From: Platycnemis pennipes
Taxonomy: Eukaryota; Arthropoda; Insecta; Odonata; Platycnemididae
Reading direction: 5' to 3'
DNA: 64,000 nt
NCBI GenBank assembly: GCA_933228895.1
Contig: OW121858.1
Span: 27,861,859-27,925,858 of the forward strand
Shown: in pieces, positions 1-10,371 of the stretch
How positions within the stretch are numbered: the first letter of the stretch is position 1
How the letters are laid out: every line of letters begins with the position of its first letter
The notes under the pieces: model-generated
Told to the model about the DNA's origin: nothing
The model's input: only the letters and a program-made list of their open reading frames with translations
Databases searched by the model: none
Translations under genes and position numbers: made by a program

Positions 1-170
1 AGCCACCTCGAGGGCGTGTGGCAGAGGGTGAAGCTCGTCCAATATGAAATACTGAAAAGCAATTCAGAGCTACAGTGCCACTACTTCACGGAGACATGTT
101 AGAAATAAGAGTCACGTAGGTGGTTAGTATTTACTAATCCATGAAGCGAGTATTACATTACAAAAAGGGT

Positions 171-437
171 TTAGAGCGGAATACCCTCAGAGGAAAAATC
201 CACCAAGACCGGTTCTCGAACCCGGAACCCCCTGCCTGCTATTTTCGTTCTCACCTCAATGCTACTATACCCTTTTTCTTCAAACACACTACCTAGATAG
301 CTAAATTGCTCCACCTGCTCTAGTTTCTGACCTCCTACTTTTATGGTTATACTGGCACTTTTTGTTCTTGAAAATCGCATTATTTTCGTTTTATTCTGAT
401 TTATCTTCACACCGTATCTTTGGCACTGTCCCTGCAA
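171..437 (-). pseudogene. Non-LTR retrotransposon reverse-transcriptase fragment
   Basis: The minus strand reads GVKINQNKTKIMRFSR, then about 20 residues later EQVEQFSYLGSVFEEKG, then EVRTKIA. This is the conserved stretch at the end of the RT domain of RTE/I/Jockey-type LINEs (K-x-N-x-x-K-T-K-x-M followed by F-x-Y-L-G-S). Homology stops after TKIA. The following bases contain ggttcgagaacc, which resembles a tRNA-type B box, so the 3' side may be a LINE/SINE junction. The fragment is dead: no upstream RT or endonuclease is visible. It would sit just N-terminal to the part kept in the other LINE fragment at 49.8-50.3 kb, so both may be the same family. The clade is uncertain. Confidence 0.75.
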
Positions 438-1878
438 CGAATTCTTGCAGCGTGAATAAAAAGAGGGGGACGAAAGTAATTCAAGAGAAAAATTAGTGTA
501 TTTCTGGAATGTTACATGGGCCCTAGAAAGACTCCACTCTTTTCAAGGACTGAAGGGCGTGAATTAGAAGTATGTTCCCGGAGCATACGCAAAGAGAAAT
601 AACTTAATGTGATTCCGCGTAAACTTATCCGGGCGCCCGATTCAATATTCTCGCAATTTCATCAACATAGGCCAGTGGAGGTTAGTTACAAGGAGTACAG
701 CTGAAAAACGATGAATGGGAAGCCTTAGGGTCCATGCCACTGGAACAATGTAAGCGAGTCACGGCACTTCCAGCCCCCGCCGCGCCGCACGGAGCCAGAC
801 CCCGGAGACGCGATCGGAAAATCATAATTATTTTTCGGTGCCGCAGATTTATTTTAAATTTCTCTTCAGTTTCTTGCTTGTGAGTTTTCAACGAGTGGTC
901 TGATATAAGTCACTTGACAGGTCTCTCCCAAAAACGCTAGATATTCTCTACATTTTGTAAAAATTTATTCTGAGAACAGCGTCCGAGATTTTTTAATGGA
1001 ATAGCACTAAAATGCTTAAAAAATATTTGAAGCTTAGGTAATTTAAAGGCAAATCCTTGTGTTAATAGATCATGCTCTTCTTTCTTCATTGAAATTGTTG
1101 AATTTTTGCCTTTATTTCGTCGTAGAAAATTTTGATTTTATAACATAAATAACAGATGAATTATGTTATCAGCATTTATATATCTTTTAACGATCGGTGT
1201 TATTTTTAAATCATCGGTGAATTTTATTTGACTGCGCGATGAGCTCGAAAACTGCGCTTGTGTAGTAAATGGCAAAAATACTTACGCCACAACTGACACA
1301 TACAGATTTCAACTAGGAAAGAGAAGACTTAGTGGACGTCTTTACGTAATATAAGTGTAAAGTTCACGGGATCAGTAAAGGGATCACATATTTACAAAGC
1401 TTCTGACCACATTGATGTGAGAATAAAAAATGTCAATGAACTCGCTCTGAAATGGCACGAACGTGAAACAACACCAATAAATCAACGAATTAATTATTTA
1501 AGGGACACATAAATTGGAGGGTGATAATGAACAATGATGATTTGTGATTTCCTCTTCTAAGTGAACGTCGATTTTTGATGTTATGTCAATGCGTGACGAC
1601 GGTGGCGAGCGTAGAGGTATGTTCGGGACCTCAGACGTGGTGCAGTAGGAGTCGGAGAAACGACCATCTTTATGGCATGAGAAGAAGGCCATCCGTTCAG
1701 TAATCCCTTCTGCTAAAGAAGGAAAGGACAGGGAAGGAGGGAAGGGGGTTTGTTTTTGGTTAGAGCTTCCCCAGGCTCCGCCAGAGGGAAGCCGTGACGC
1801 AGCGTTGTCAAATCGCCGTCAACTCGGGACTTAGAAAATTTCGGCCTCCGAGGTGGTAACATTTTTTTGTGGACGGGT
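438..1878. other. Intergenic DNA, nothing recognised
   Basis: I see no gene-like ORF with splice signals and no clear terminal repeats here. There is a purine-rich run near 1720-1755 and a short hairpin near 1766-1793 (gcttccc / gggaagc). The first bases of the window (gccacctcgaggg, gtgtggcag) repeat a motif also found just upstream of the linker exons at 2.88, 22.44 and 37.94 kb, so another decayed copy of that flank may end at the window edge. Confidence 0.4.
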
Positions 1879-2880
1879 GTACATTAAATTTTCATTAATT
1901 ACATTTCTCACAATTCTGTTGACAATCTCCCACCTTTTTAAATAAAGTCGTTTCCTCCCTTTGCGATTACATTCGAATACATCATGATCTTCTACTTTAT
2001 ACTGTAGGCATGACACATAATGGATAGGTCATGTTTCTAGGCCTTGTCCAGCATATCCCCCTTGAGTTTCAGCTGCTTGATCGAGAATATGTTGACATGC
2101 TCCTTCCTCTGCTTCAGGATTTTCAAACCCTGAGAATACTACATGTTGTCCCATGATATCAATTGATTCCAAATGCAGGTGTCTCCTCTACACGTGCGCA
2201 TAAGTTCAAGGCGAATGGAATTGACCCAGAACATTCATTCCTCCCCTATTTGCATAGGGGTTTATTCGCAGCAGTAAAGATCAAATGGCAATCACGTTGG
2301 AAAAGTTCGAGCGATGCGACACGTGGAATGCCAAAAGAGGACTGGTTCTTCATTCCACTGGGAATGTTGTTTCAGATGTTCACATTCCATGTGCCATTGC
2401 CATGTGGTAGTCTTCCGCGGTAGACGAAAAATAGATCTCATCTTCTGTGGAAATGGGATATAGAATATATCTTGCAAATATTTGGTCCGTATAAAAAAAT
2501 ACGGGCATTGATTAAATTCTCCCTGTATTATTGATCATTACCTTGGAATACAGGATCTATCTTTTTTAACTTATGTAACTTATCATGTGTAACACTTTTA
2601 CGAATACCTAAGGTAGTGTGACTTGTACATTGTTCATCACCCTTCATACTTAGGTAGAAATATTAACATGCTGTCAAGGAATCTCTTTATGTTCAGTCTT
2701 AAACTATTGTCCTAACTGTATGTGTTTTAAGTGGCAGCTAATTTTTCTCCGTCATTTATTGCATGACATGCAGCTCTGTGTTTAGTTACCTATGATGTAC
2801 CATTCCCCTGTGTTTCCCCTGCCACACACCCTCGAGGTGGCTTGCAGGGTATGTCATTGATATATATATATACCCCACAG

Positions 2881-3003
2881 GTTGCTGTGAAGTGTGAAGA
2901 AGGTTCTATCTGGGAGTCAATGGACTTGGACTCACACAACCCCACTGATTGCAATTGGTTTGAAGTGTCACAGTCAGCAACAGGCCATGGTAGTGATTTT
3001 GAT
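2881..3003 (+). pseudogene. Orphan 41-codon linker exon, type 1 (copy A)
   Basis: Acceptor taccccacag precedes GTTGCTGTG, and the donor is GAT/gtgagt. The exon is 123 nt, phase 0 on both sides, and encodes an acidic Ser/Asp-rich stretch that begins VAVKCEEG and ends HGSDFD. VKCE fits the psi-K-x-E SUMO-acceptor pattern. The exon is intact and nearly identical to 37942-38064 and to the minus-strand 22316-22438. No ZAD exon lies upstream and no finger exon downstream on this strand, so it is probably an unused gene fragment, though the splice sites are still good. Confidence 0.75.
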
Positions 3004-4279
3004 GTGAGTAGACTGGAAAAAGAATCATGCACATAATTTTTGTATTAGTAATCAGTTGCTTAATTACTGTTATGTTTTTGGAAATGATTTATTAATAGAA
3101 TGTGGTATTCACCACTTTCATAATGGGTAAGATGTACCAAATGTATGCAATTCAGAGTTAAAATTACTAAATTGTACATTTTGATTCCATAAGTAAGTTT
3201 ATGGATTGTTTAGCTTCTCACTTGCTTTGTAAAGCAGTGATAGAATTAAAATGCAAGGGTTAAGTTGCAGTAATGAATTTACCCTGACATTACATAGGTG
3301 AATTATTGTAGGAATATGTAGATTAGGGAGAGATTTCTTATGAATATAGTGCATGAACTCTTGCTTCTTTTCAGCAAGTTAAAAATAATATGTTGTGATA
3401 AAATAGGGTGTTTTAGTTCCCAGTTAGCTAAGGTTTGCTAGTTAGCTAAGGTAACTTTTGCATTCTCCCCTGTAAAATAAGGCTCTGGCCTAATATTATG
3501 TCCTAAAAACAACTCTGTTACTGGACTAACTGTCACCAAAATGGGGAGTGGCTTTATCTGCTAGGTATGTCTTATGTTTCTCTTGTCAATTTTTTAGAAG
3601 CATAGACAATTCTCAATATTTTCATTATATATTTATTGTTTATCTACTCTTCAAATTCCATGATCCCAATTGGATGTTTAAAAATAATAAATCCTATTTA
3701 AATTGATGGTGTATGGATGGTGGTATCATATAATATTTAGACCCTTTTCTTTTAAGTGAATTATCTGAAAAAATCATTTTAGCAGTGTTAAGTTATAACT
3801 TATATAGTAGTATCTCAGCAGTTTTGGGCTTCATCTCTTTTTTTTCTAAGTGACAACTGTGCGAATCTATAGCTGTTCTCAAAGTGTGTCCTGAAAGCAT
3901 AAAACATTCCAACTTTTTTCTTCCCATGCATTTGGATTGTTGTTTCTGATTCCTGTTATACAATTTGTTTTTGTGGATCACACCTAACTGATGAGTGACC
4001 TTCATGGCAAAATCTGCAAGAATCCATTTGATGCATTTTCATTCACCCTATGAATCTTTAGTTCTTAGAGTTTGTCCTTACTTATTACCCCAATTGGGCC
4101 TTCAATACCTTGAAATATTTCATTGTCATTAAACATCATTATTTACACTTTTTTTTACTCTCATTAACCACTGCTTAATTTAACACAATTCAAGTTTGAT
4201 TAGGTCACAAAATCATAATTATTTTGGCTAATTATTAATTTAGAATGAAGGTTTTCATGGTGTTGGTTTGATTTCTCCA

Positions 4280-4414
4280 TTGTTTCCGGTTTTCCTCCAT
4301 GTCAGTTGGCTAGTAGACAACAGTTTCAACTGGGACCTTGAACCGGAGATGCTGACAGAGAGTCAGTGAAACTGTTGTCTACTAGCCAACTGACATGGAA
4401 GAAAACCTGAAACA
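4280..4414. mobile_element. Hairpin (foldback) MITE, copy A
   Basis: Two arms of about 49 nt are inverted copies of each other with few mismatches: the left contains gtcagttggctagtagac and the right gtctactagccaactgac. They are separated by a short loop. No coding capacity is seen. The same structure is at 39339-39474 in copy B, so the insertion predates the duplication. The tract acaacagttt in the arm also occurs in the next hairpin at 5.1-5.3 kb, suggesting related families. Confidence 0.8.
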
Positions 4415-4615
4415 ATGCAGAGATCTAATTATCATCTTATTGACTCAGGTACAGTTCACTATCCTTTTTAGTAGTCCTCTAGATATGAACTAAAGTCATT
4501 GAATGATGAACTAAAACTTCTATTTTATTTCTCATAGCATGATGAACTTATTGTTTTTTGTTTCTCACTACCCAGTCATGTAGTCTGAATTAGGTGTTCA
4601 CCTATCCTGCATGCT

Positions 4616-5018
4616 TCACACCATTGACAAACAACCAGCTACATTACCTTTTCCTGGCGTGCATTTAAATTTATAGTCATAAACCTGTGATAAAAAAACA
4701 ACCTTTTTATTTTGGTGACAGTTCCAGATCTGTGTAAGTAATTTCCAATGGTTGATGGTCTGTGAATAGATGAAGCTCCCTGCAGTAAAGATTATGGTGA
4801 AGCAATTCACCAGCAAACAATTGCGTGATCTTATTTCTCACACAAAAATCTCTTATCTCAACCGTAGTTAATTCCTTGCTAGAATGCTTTATCTGTCTTA
4901 CACCACTTCGTATTGATTGCAGCATTACTGCCTCATTTTCATCTGGGTTAGCATTGCTTTTTAGCTGAGCATGTACTGTAGTATCATAAAATTCCATCAA
5001 AAGGAAATCACCATTCAA
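4616..5018 (-). pseudogene. Ty3/gypsy-type pol remnant (RNase H region), copy A
   Basis: One minus frame (4707-5018) reads LFAGELLHHNLYCREL followed by LFTDHQPLEI, the TDH(K/Q)PL motif of Ty3/gypsy RNase H. An overlapping frame (4616-4816) reads YDYKFKCTPGKGNVAGCLS, matching the YDF-x-I-x-Y-x-P-G-K-x-N-V-x-D-x-L-S block that follows. The two are joined only by a frameshift, and the expected spacing is shortened, so this is a decayed piece. No LTRs, integrase or gag were recognised nearby. Copy B has the same remnant at 39675-40077. Confidence 0.7.
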
Positions 5019-5094
5019 TTCTTTTCATATGGCAAAATCATACCAGATTTAAAATTCGTTGGTGTGAAGGTTTCTGTGGTATAGCTCAGCTGTT

Positions 5095-5336
5095 CTCAGC
5101 ATATTGGGGTCTGCATCCGCATATGTTGACTAGGGGGTGACAACAGTTTTGCTAGCCGTCCTGCTGGTGTCTTCAGGTTGACGGTGCAGAAGCTGGAACC
5201 GTGGAAGAAAAACAATAACTATGAAGCACAAACAGCTTCCACACCTTCAACCTGAAGATGCTAGCAGGGCAGCTGGCAAAACTGTTGCCACCCCCCCATT
5301 GTCAATATACGTGGATGCACAATCCGTTATGCCGAG
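5095..5336. mobile_element. Hairpin MITE with about 100-nt arms, copy A
   Basis: The left arm starts ctcagcatattggggtctgc and contains gacaacagttttgctagc. The right arm is its imperfect inverse, containing gctggcaaaactgttgcc and ending at ccgttatgccgag. About 45 nt of loop separate the arms. The element ends about 60 nt before a linker exon, and its right arm is part of an ORF that opens at 5221, which is therefore not a real start. Copy B equivalent: 40154-40395. Confidence 0.75.
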
Positions 5337-5394
5337 AAAAAATATTTGGTTTATATCGAGTTTCATGCTTCTTCTTTCTATTATCCCCATGCAG

Positions 5395-5517
5395 ATTCCT
5401 TGGAAGTCAGAAAAAGAAAATGCTGTGGAGGATCCACTATATCATGATGCATACAAGAATATTGACAGTTCCCACAGTAATCAGCCCATTACAGAGAGCC
5501 TTGCCCTTGATTCTAAG
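5395..5517 (+). pseudogene. Orphan 41-codon linker exon, type 2 (copy A)
   Basis: Acceptor ccccatgcag precedes ATTCCTTGG; donor is AAG/gtgagg. Length is 123 nt, phase 0 at both ends. It encodes IPWKSEKENAVEDP, then an acidic stretch ending LALDSK. It is homologous to exons at 40454-40576, 10037-10159, 45101-45223 and the minus-strand 27437-27559. The psi-K-x-E slot (VKSE in the minus gene) reads WKSE here. An in-frame upstream ATG is an accident of the neighbouring hairpin element. Confidence 0.72.
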
Positions 5518-6071
5518 GTGAGGACTGAATTAAACAAATCCAAATTTATGTCACATTTTAAAGTTTTTTCCAAAGCCTTGCCTGTCGCCAAACTTTATTT
5601 GATAATATTTACTGACAACCTTCGGTCCCTCATGGTCACAATTAGTCCACAATGATTGGTTTAAGTGTAGTGGAGTGGTGCAATAATGGTTATGCTATAT
5701 TTGTTCCTACTGAATAAATAAGTGAGAATCATTTGACCCATAATTGATTTAAATCCAAATCGTTCAGTAGGAGCGGTTTGAGTATCTGATATGTGATTTG
5801 TGGATAATACAAGACAGAATTATGAATATGTTTTTGACAGGTTTGCTTCTTGCTAGACTTCAAAAGAAAGGTGGTTTTTTTAAATCTTTAAAAAATCTCA
5901 TAATGCTATATTTATTATGGTGAATTGATATTGACCTGCAAGTGTGATACTTATTTCATTTTAACCACAATAATTGTTTTTAGGAAATGCATTGGGATAT
6001 CCTCGAATCAGTACTGAGATAAATATCTAATTATTGTGTTTCATCCGATAGAAGTTTATATAATCCTGATA

Positions 6072-7717
6072 CAGTTGAGCACCCTTAATCTGGGAACCCC
6101 TAATCCGGGAGCACCCAGAATCCGGCAATTTTGCCATGACCTGGTACGTAGTGGAAAATGCCGAAACATTTTTAACTGGAACATTGCTTCATAACCTGCC
6201 GAGATATTATTGTTATATTAATACCGAGATACCATTCTTAACGTTAATTTTCTTATTTCAACATTCGACAATTTAAACATATTAATATCCGGTACTTCGT
6301 GTACCCCGGAATTATTTTGGAAATTGAATTAAACATAAATTTGAAGACATTGCCGAGACGGACTACCACTCGGCGATGACAGACTACGACTTTACAGATC
6401 AGCCACTCTCAATGGCCTGCACATTTTTAATTGACCACTAGACATAATTTGATAAAATGATTGGTTATATTCTTATGTTTCACCCAAAACATGTATCATC
6501 CATACAGTTGTAGCAACAGCACAAAATGTAAACCATCACAGAAAAAGTGCAAGTTGTTAAAAAGCTTGACCCCATTGCATTAGTAAAGCATTTGACTGAA
6601 ACATACTACCTGGGATCTTCAGTAATATAGCACATTAAGAAGTTGAAGAAGCACATTAAGAAGAGAAAAATCATCAAAATTTTATGGTTAAAGTGACACG
6701 AAGAAGTAGATACCAGAGAGGAAAACTATGAAAGAAGATTTAAGTGCTGATGTAGATAGCCTGGTAACGATTGCGTCAAAGTGAAGGCCTTAGTTAGTAT
6801 TTCTGGCCAAATGCTAATGGAGCTGGATAAACTATATCAGAAATAGACGTGATCAATACAAAAGACGTGATTCGGGAAATTTCACGTGCAGGCAATAGCA
6901 TTTCACCATCCGTTCTAAGACACGCGTGGTTTAAATTGTGGCCTGCTTTAGGTTTTATATAGATGAAATAAGTGGGGATTTAAAAAATGTCATGTTTATG
7001 AGGATAAAAATATGATGATGGAGTTTGCAAACATCATCCATAACCTTGAATTAAAGGAAATGGAATTGGTAAACATATATGAAAAGACAGTTTGCGGCCA
7101 CGATATTCTCACCACACAACATATCATAGATGATGAAATCATTGAAATGGTAATTATTAACAATAAATCCGAGTGGGGATGAAGATGAGCAACCTGAAAT
7201 TGTTGAAGGATTGATGATGATCTTTAAAGAATAATCCAGTCCGGTCACCCGCGCGACGTAGTCTGCCGTACACATGACACTCACACATTGGCATCGTGCT
7301 GAATCAGCTGATAACAATTCGAGTGCGGTAGGAAATTATGTTACGCAAAGCACAGCATAAGGAATATCAAATTTTATACCCTTTTCCAAAAACAATATGA
7401 AACTTTTACATGTGCAGCAATATGCACAATGCTTAGATGACATTATTTTCACTCACTGTGCAACTTCGATAATTTTAAATAATAACTTTGTGCATTAAGA
7501 AACCTTTTCTTTCGGATTATTCTCAGTAGCTCTTTTTAAAATAATGTTTAGTAAATTGCAAACGAATATATTTTGTGATAAATAATTGACTCCTTTCAAT
7601 GAAAACATGCTGTACATCAGAAATAGACCAGTTGCCATGCATGACCCATAGTCCGGCAAAATCCCTAATCTGGCATCACTTCGGTCCCGACTGTGCCGGA
7701 TTAAAGATGCTCAACTG
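6072..7717 (+). mobile_element. Decayed Tigger/pogo DNA transposon, copy A
   Basis: The element is bounded by TA and by inverted ends: CAGTTGAGCACCCTTAATC on the left, and the inverse of CAGTTGAGCATCTTTAATC on the right. The interior holds broken plus-strand pieces of a pogo-type transposase: RHAWFKLWP near 6920-6946, then ELKEMELVN and IIDDEIIEMV near 7050-7150, in frames with stops. The CENP-B-like N-terminus and the complete DDE core are not readable, so it is non-autonomous and old. An identical insertion is at 41156-42802. Confidence 0.85.
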
Positions 7718-8034
7718 TATTATCAATTTATGATACTTGTTTAGATACCATATTTTGTGGAACACTGTTCAAGTAAGGTCATTTATTGCAACTTGAAAAA
7801 GTCTCGTGAGTTAACATTCTTATATCCAGAAATGCTAATGCTTTTTAGGATACTTCGTTATATTTGTTCTTATTATTAGATGCCACCTTCCCCTTGTAAA
7901 GTCCTCATATTTCTCTTAAGTGATAAATTTTATGCTTCTCAATTAATATATATTTCTCAAATTGATAAGATAAAATTTCTGGGAAAAAATTTTTGTTATA
8001 GATTAGCTGTTCCAGATAATATTACCCTATATTT

Positions 8035-9160
8035 AAAATGAAAATCAATTTATTGAGAACTTTTACAAACCACAATAAAATTGTGAAAACTCATGACCCA
8101 TGTTTCTGTGCTAAGCACCATCATCAGGTTAATCATCATCACCATACAGGCGAAACCCCTGTATGTTGCCCAGAAATGGGACTGGAAGGGTTGGTTTTTG
8201 GTGAAAGGGGAAGGTGGGAAGTAATTAGGCGGTGAGTGCGGCATTTCTAGGAAGTGGTGGAGGGAGGAGCAGTATCTTGCAGGGCTGGTTGTAGACCTTG
8301 AGTAGAATGGGGGGGAGCAGAGGAAGTGACTGTCTTGAGGATTGGCAAGGAGGCCGGCTGCAAATATACATTTATCACTGAAACCTTCAGTGCTTTTAAC
8401 ATCTCAAGTTCCTCTAGTGAATTCAACTCCCTTCTGTTACTAGACATATGTAAAATGTCAACATTAAAATCACTATGATGGTCACAGTCCAAAAGATGCT
8501 TTGCAATGTTGCTCTAGTCATCATTGTTATATTTAAAAGAATTCAAATGTTCTTTGCTTCTAATGTTAAAATTCCTGGCAGTTTGACCCACATACACACT
8601 GTCACAATCACCACACTGTATAGTATACATGCCACTTCTCTCCTTGGAGTCCTTTGGGTCTTGGTACTTCACAAATAAGTTTTTAAAGTAGACGGGGTCC
8701 TATACAAGATATTATAAATTTTTTATGGAATATTTTGGCCAATCTATCCGTAATGTCACCAAAAATCACTAGAGCAACCTGAGATTTTATAAGCGCTGAA
8801 TGATCCTAGGGCTTCAGTGATGAATGAATAATTGTGCCTGGCCTCCTCACCTATTCTTGACACAGTAGCTGCCTCCATTCCTCCCCCATTCTACGCAAGG
8901 TCTACCACCAGCCGTACAAGGCACTGCTTATCTCTCCACCCTCCATCACTTCCTAGAATACACTCCGTGTCCACCCTCTAATTACTTCCCATCTTCCCCT
9001 GCCACCAATAATCCCCCCTCCAGTCCTGTTTTTCGTATGTATATGGAGATTTCACTTTTGTGACTTCACCTATTGATCCATGCATAGCACCGATACCTGG
9101 ATTATGAGTTTTCAATTTTTATGTGGTTTGTAAAAGTTCTGAACTAATCGATTTTCATGA
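8035..9160 (-). pseudogene. Penelope-like retroelement fragment with GIY-YIG motif, copy A
   Basis: On the minus strand, bases near 8565-8640 read GMYTIQCGDCDSVYVGQTAR, the GIY-YIG endonuclease signature of Penelope-like elements. After a frame change, 8492-8380 reads DCDHHSDFNVDILHMSSN and RRELNSLEELEMLKALK, which is the end of that domain. The fragment is flanked by imperfect inverted sequences: aacttttacaaaccac at the left and its inverse gtggtttgtaaaagtt near 9122. Frameshifts and the absence of an RT domain show it is dead. The same fragment is at 43119-44233. Confidence 0.78.
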
Positions 9161-9781
9161 TGGAATTCCATAAAGTTACCAGTGAGCTAATTTCATCTAA
9201 TTTAAAATGTAGTCTATTTTCATTTTTCTCTGACCCCGTACCCAGTGCAATGCTTAGGAAGTTTGCCGTGGTTAAAAATTAATAAATATCAATCGAGAAC
9301 TGTGTAAGTTGTTTCTATAGATATTGGGTATTGCTAATCGAGTGGCTTTCCATGCTACTGAGTTGAACACAATATGTTTTACTTTACTCTTGTTTTTATG
9401 AAGAAATATTTGACAATTTCCATGGCCAAGAGAAAGTGAAATGCTACTTGGAAGCATGTATGAATTAAGAAAATATATTTTAACTACTTATACAATCATC
9501 TATATCTTGGTTGTCATTCAAAAATAAAATTTTGAGTCTACAAAAAATAATTGAGGTAGGGCTGTAGCCTTAGTGCGAGAGAAACTTAGCTTTGTATTTT
9601 TTCACACTTTTATTTGAGACAATCTACCGGTGTAGACACCCCCTTGTCATTGTCAAGGGTTCTGATATGTGCACGGTGGCAAGCCAATATACTCATATAT
9701 ATATACTCCAAGAGGGATAAACTGTGACTCAAAATGTAACAAGTCTGGGGAAAAATCACTTTTATGACTGTTGTCCATAAG

Positions 9782-9838
9782 GTTCAAAGTTTGTTTGAAG
9801 AATCAGAGTCAGCAGTGGGTCATGATAGTGATTTTGAT
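9782..9838 (+). pseudogene. Shortened type-1 linker exon (copy A)
   Basis: The bases before the donor GAT/gtgagt read ESAVGHDSDFD, clearly homologous to the end of the type-1 exon (QSATGHGSDFD). The upstream two thirds of the exon are not conserved, and a stop occurs in frame about 95 nt before the donor. A usable acceptor ccataag would give a 57-nt, phase-0 exon, VQSLFEESE plus the conserved end. With the type-2-like exon at 10037 it looks like a compact tandem duplication of the exon 1/exon 2 pair. Copy B equivalent: 44846-44902. Confidence 0.5.
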
Positions 9839-10036
9839 GTGAGTAGACTGGGAAAAGAATCATGAGGGTGTTTTTTGTTTTTATAAAAAATGTATGCAAT
9901 TGAGCTACTATCATGTTATTGGAAATAATGTTTGCAGAAATTATAATTTGAAAAATGAGTGTCTTCCATAATTTTCCATAAAATATTTATCAATGTCATC
10001 ATTGATTAACTGCCTTACAATAAACATTCTTTTCAG

Positions 10037-10159
10037 ATTCCTATAAAGGCAGAAGAAGATGATGCCATTGAGGATACACTACAACATGATGCATGCAAGA
10101 ATGTGAACAGTGACCACAGTAGTCAGCTCAGCTTAGAGGGCCTCAGCATTGATTATAAG
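10037..10159 (+). pseudogene. Orphan 41-codon linker exon, second type 2 (copy A)
   Basis: Acceptor attcttttcag precedes ATTCCTATAAAG; donor AAG/gtgagg. It is exactly 123 nt and phase 0. It encodes IPIKAEEDDAIEDT and then an acidic stretch ending LSIDYK, with IKAE as a psi-K-x-E motif. It is a paralogue of the exon at 5395-5517, and its 3' intron flank is also similar, which supports tandem exon duplication inside the gene before the 11-kb block was copied. Confidence 0.72.
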
Positions 10160-10371
10160 GTGAGGAGGGTATTTAAAAATAAAAGTTTTATAGGTTACTT
10201 TTGCGAAGATTTTCTCTTGGCCAATCTTTTTATCATAACATTTACACACAATATTTGTTCCTTTCTATTCAATGAAAGTTTTCAGAAATTAATGAAGCTA
10301 TGAAACTAAGCTAATTATCAAAGCTCAATTCTCTACGTAGAGATTAATATCCTTCCAAATTTTTCTCTTAA

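Noticed and set aside
5221..5655. 144-codon plus-strand ORF
   Set aside because: It joins a hairpin-element arm, an intron end, the 123-nt exon and the next intron; only the exon part is real.
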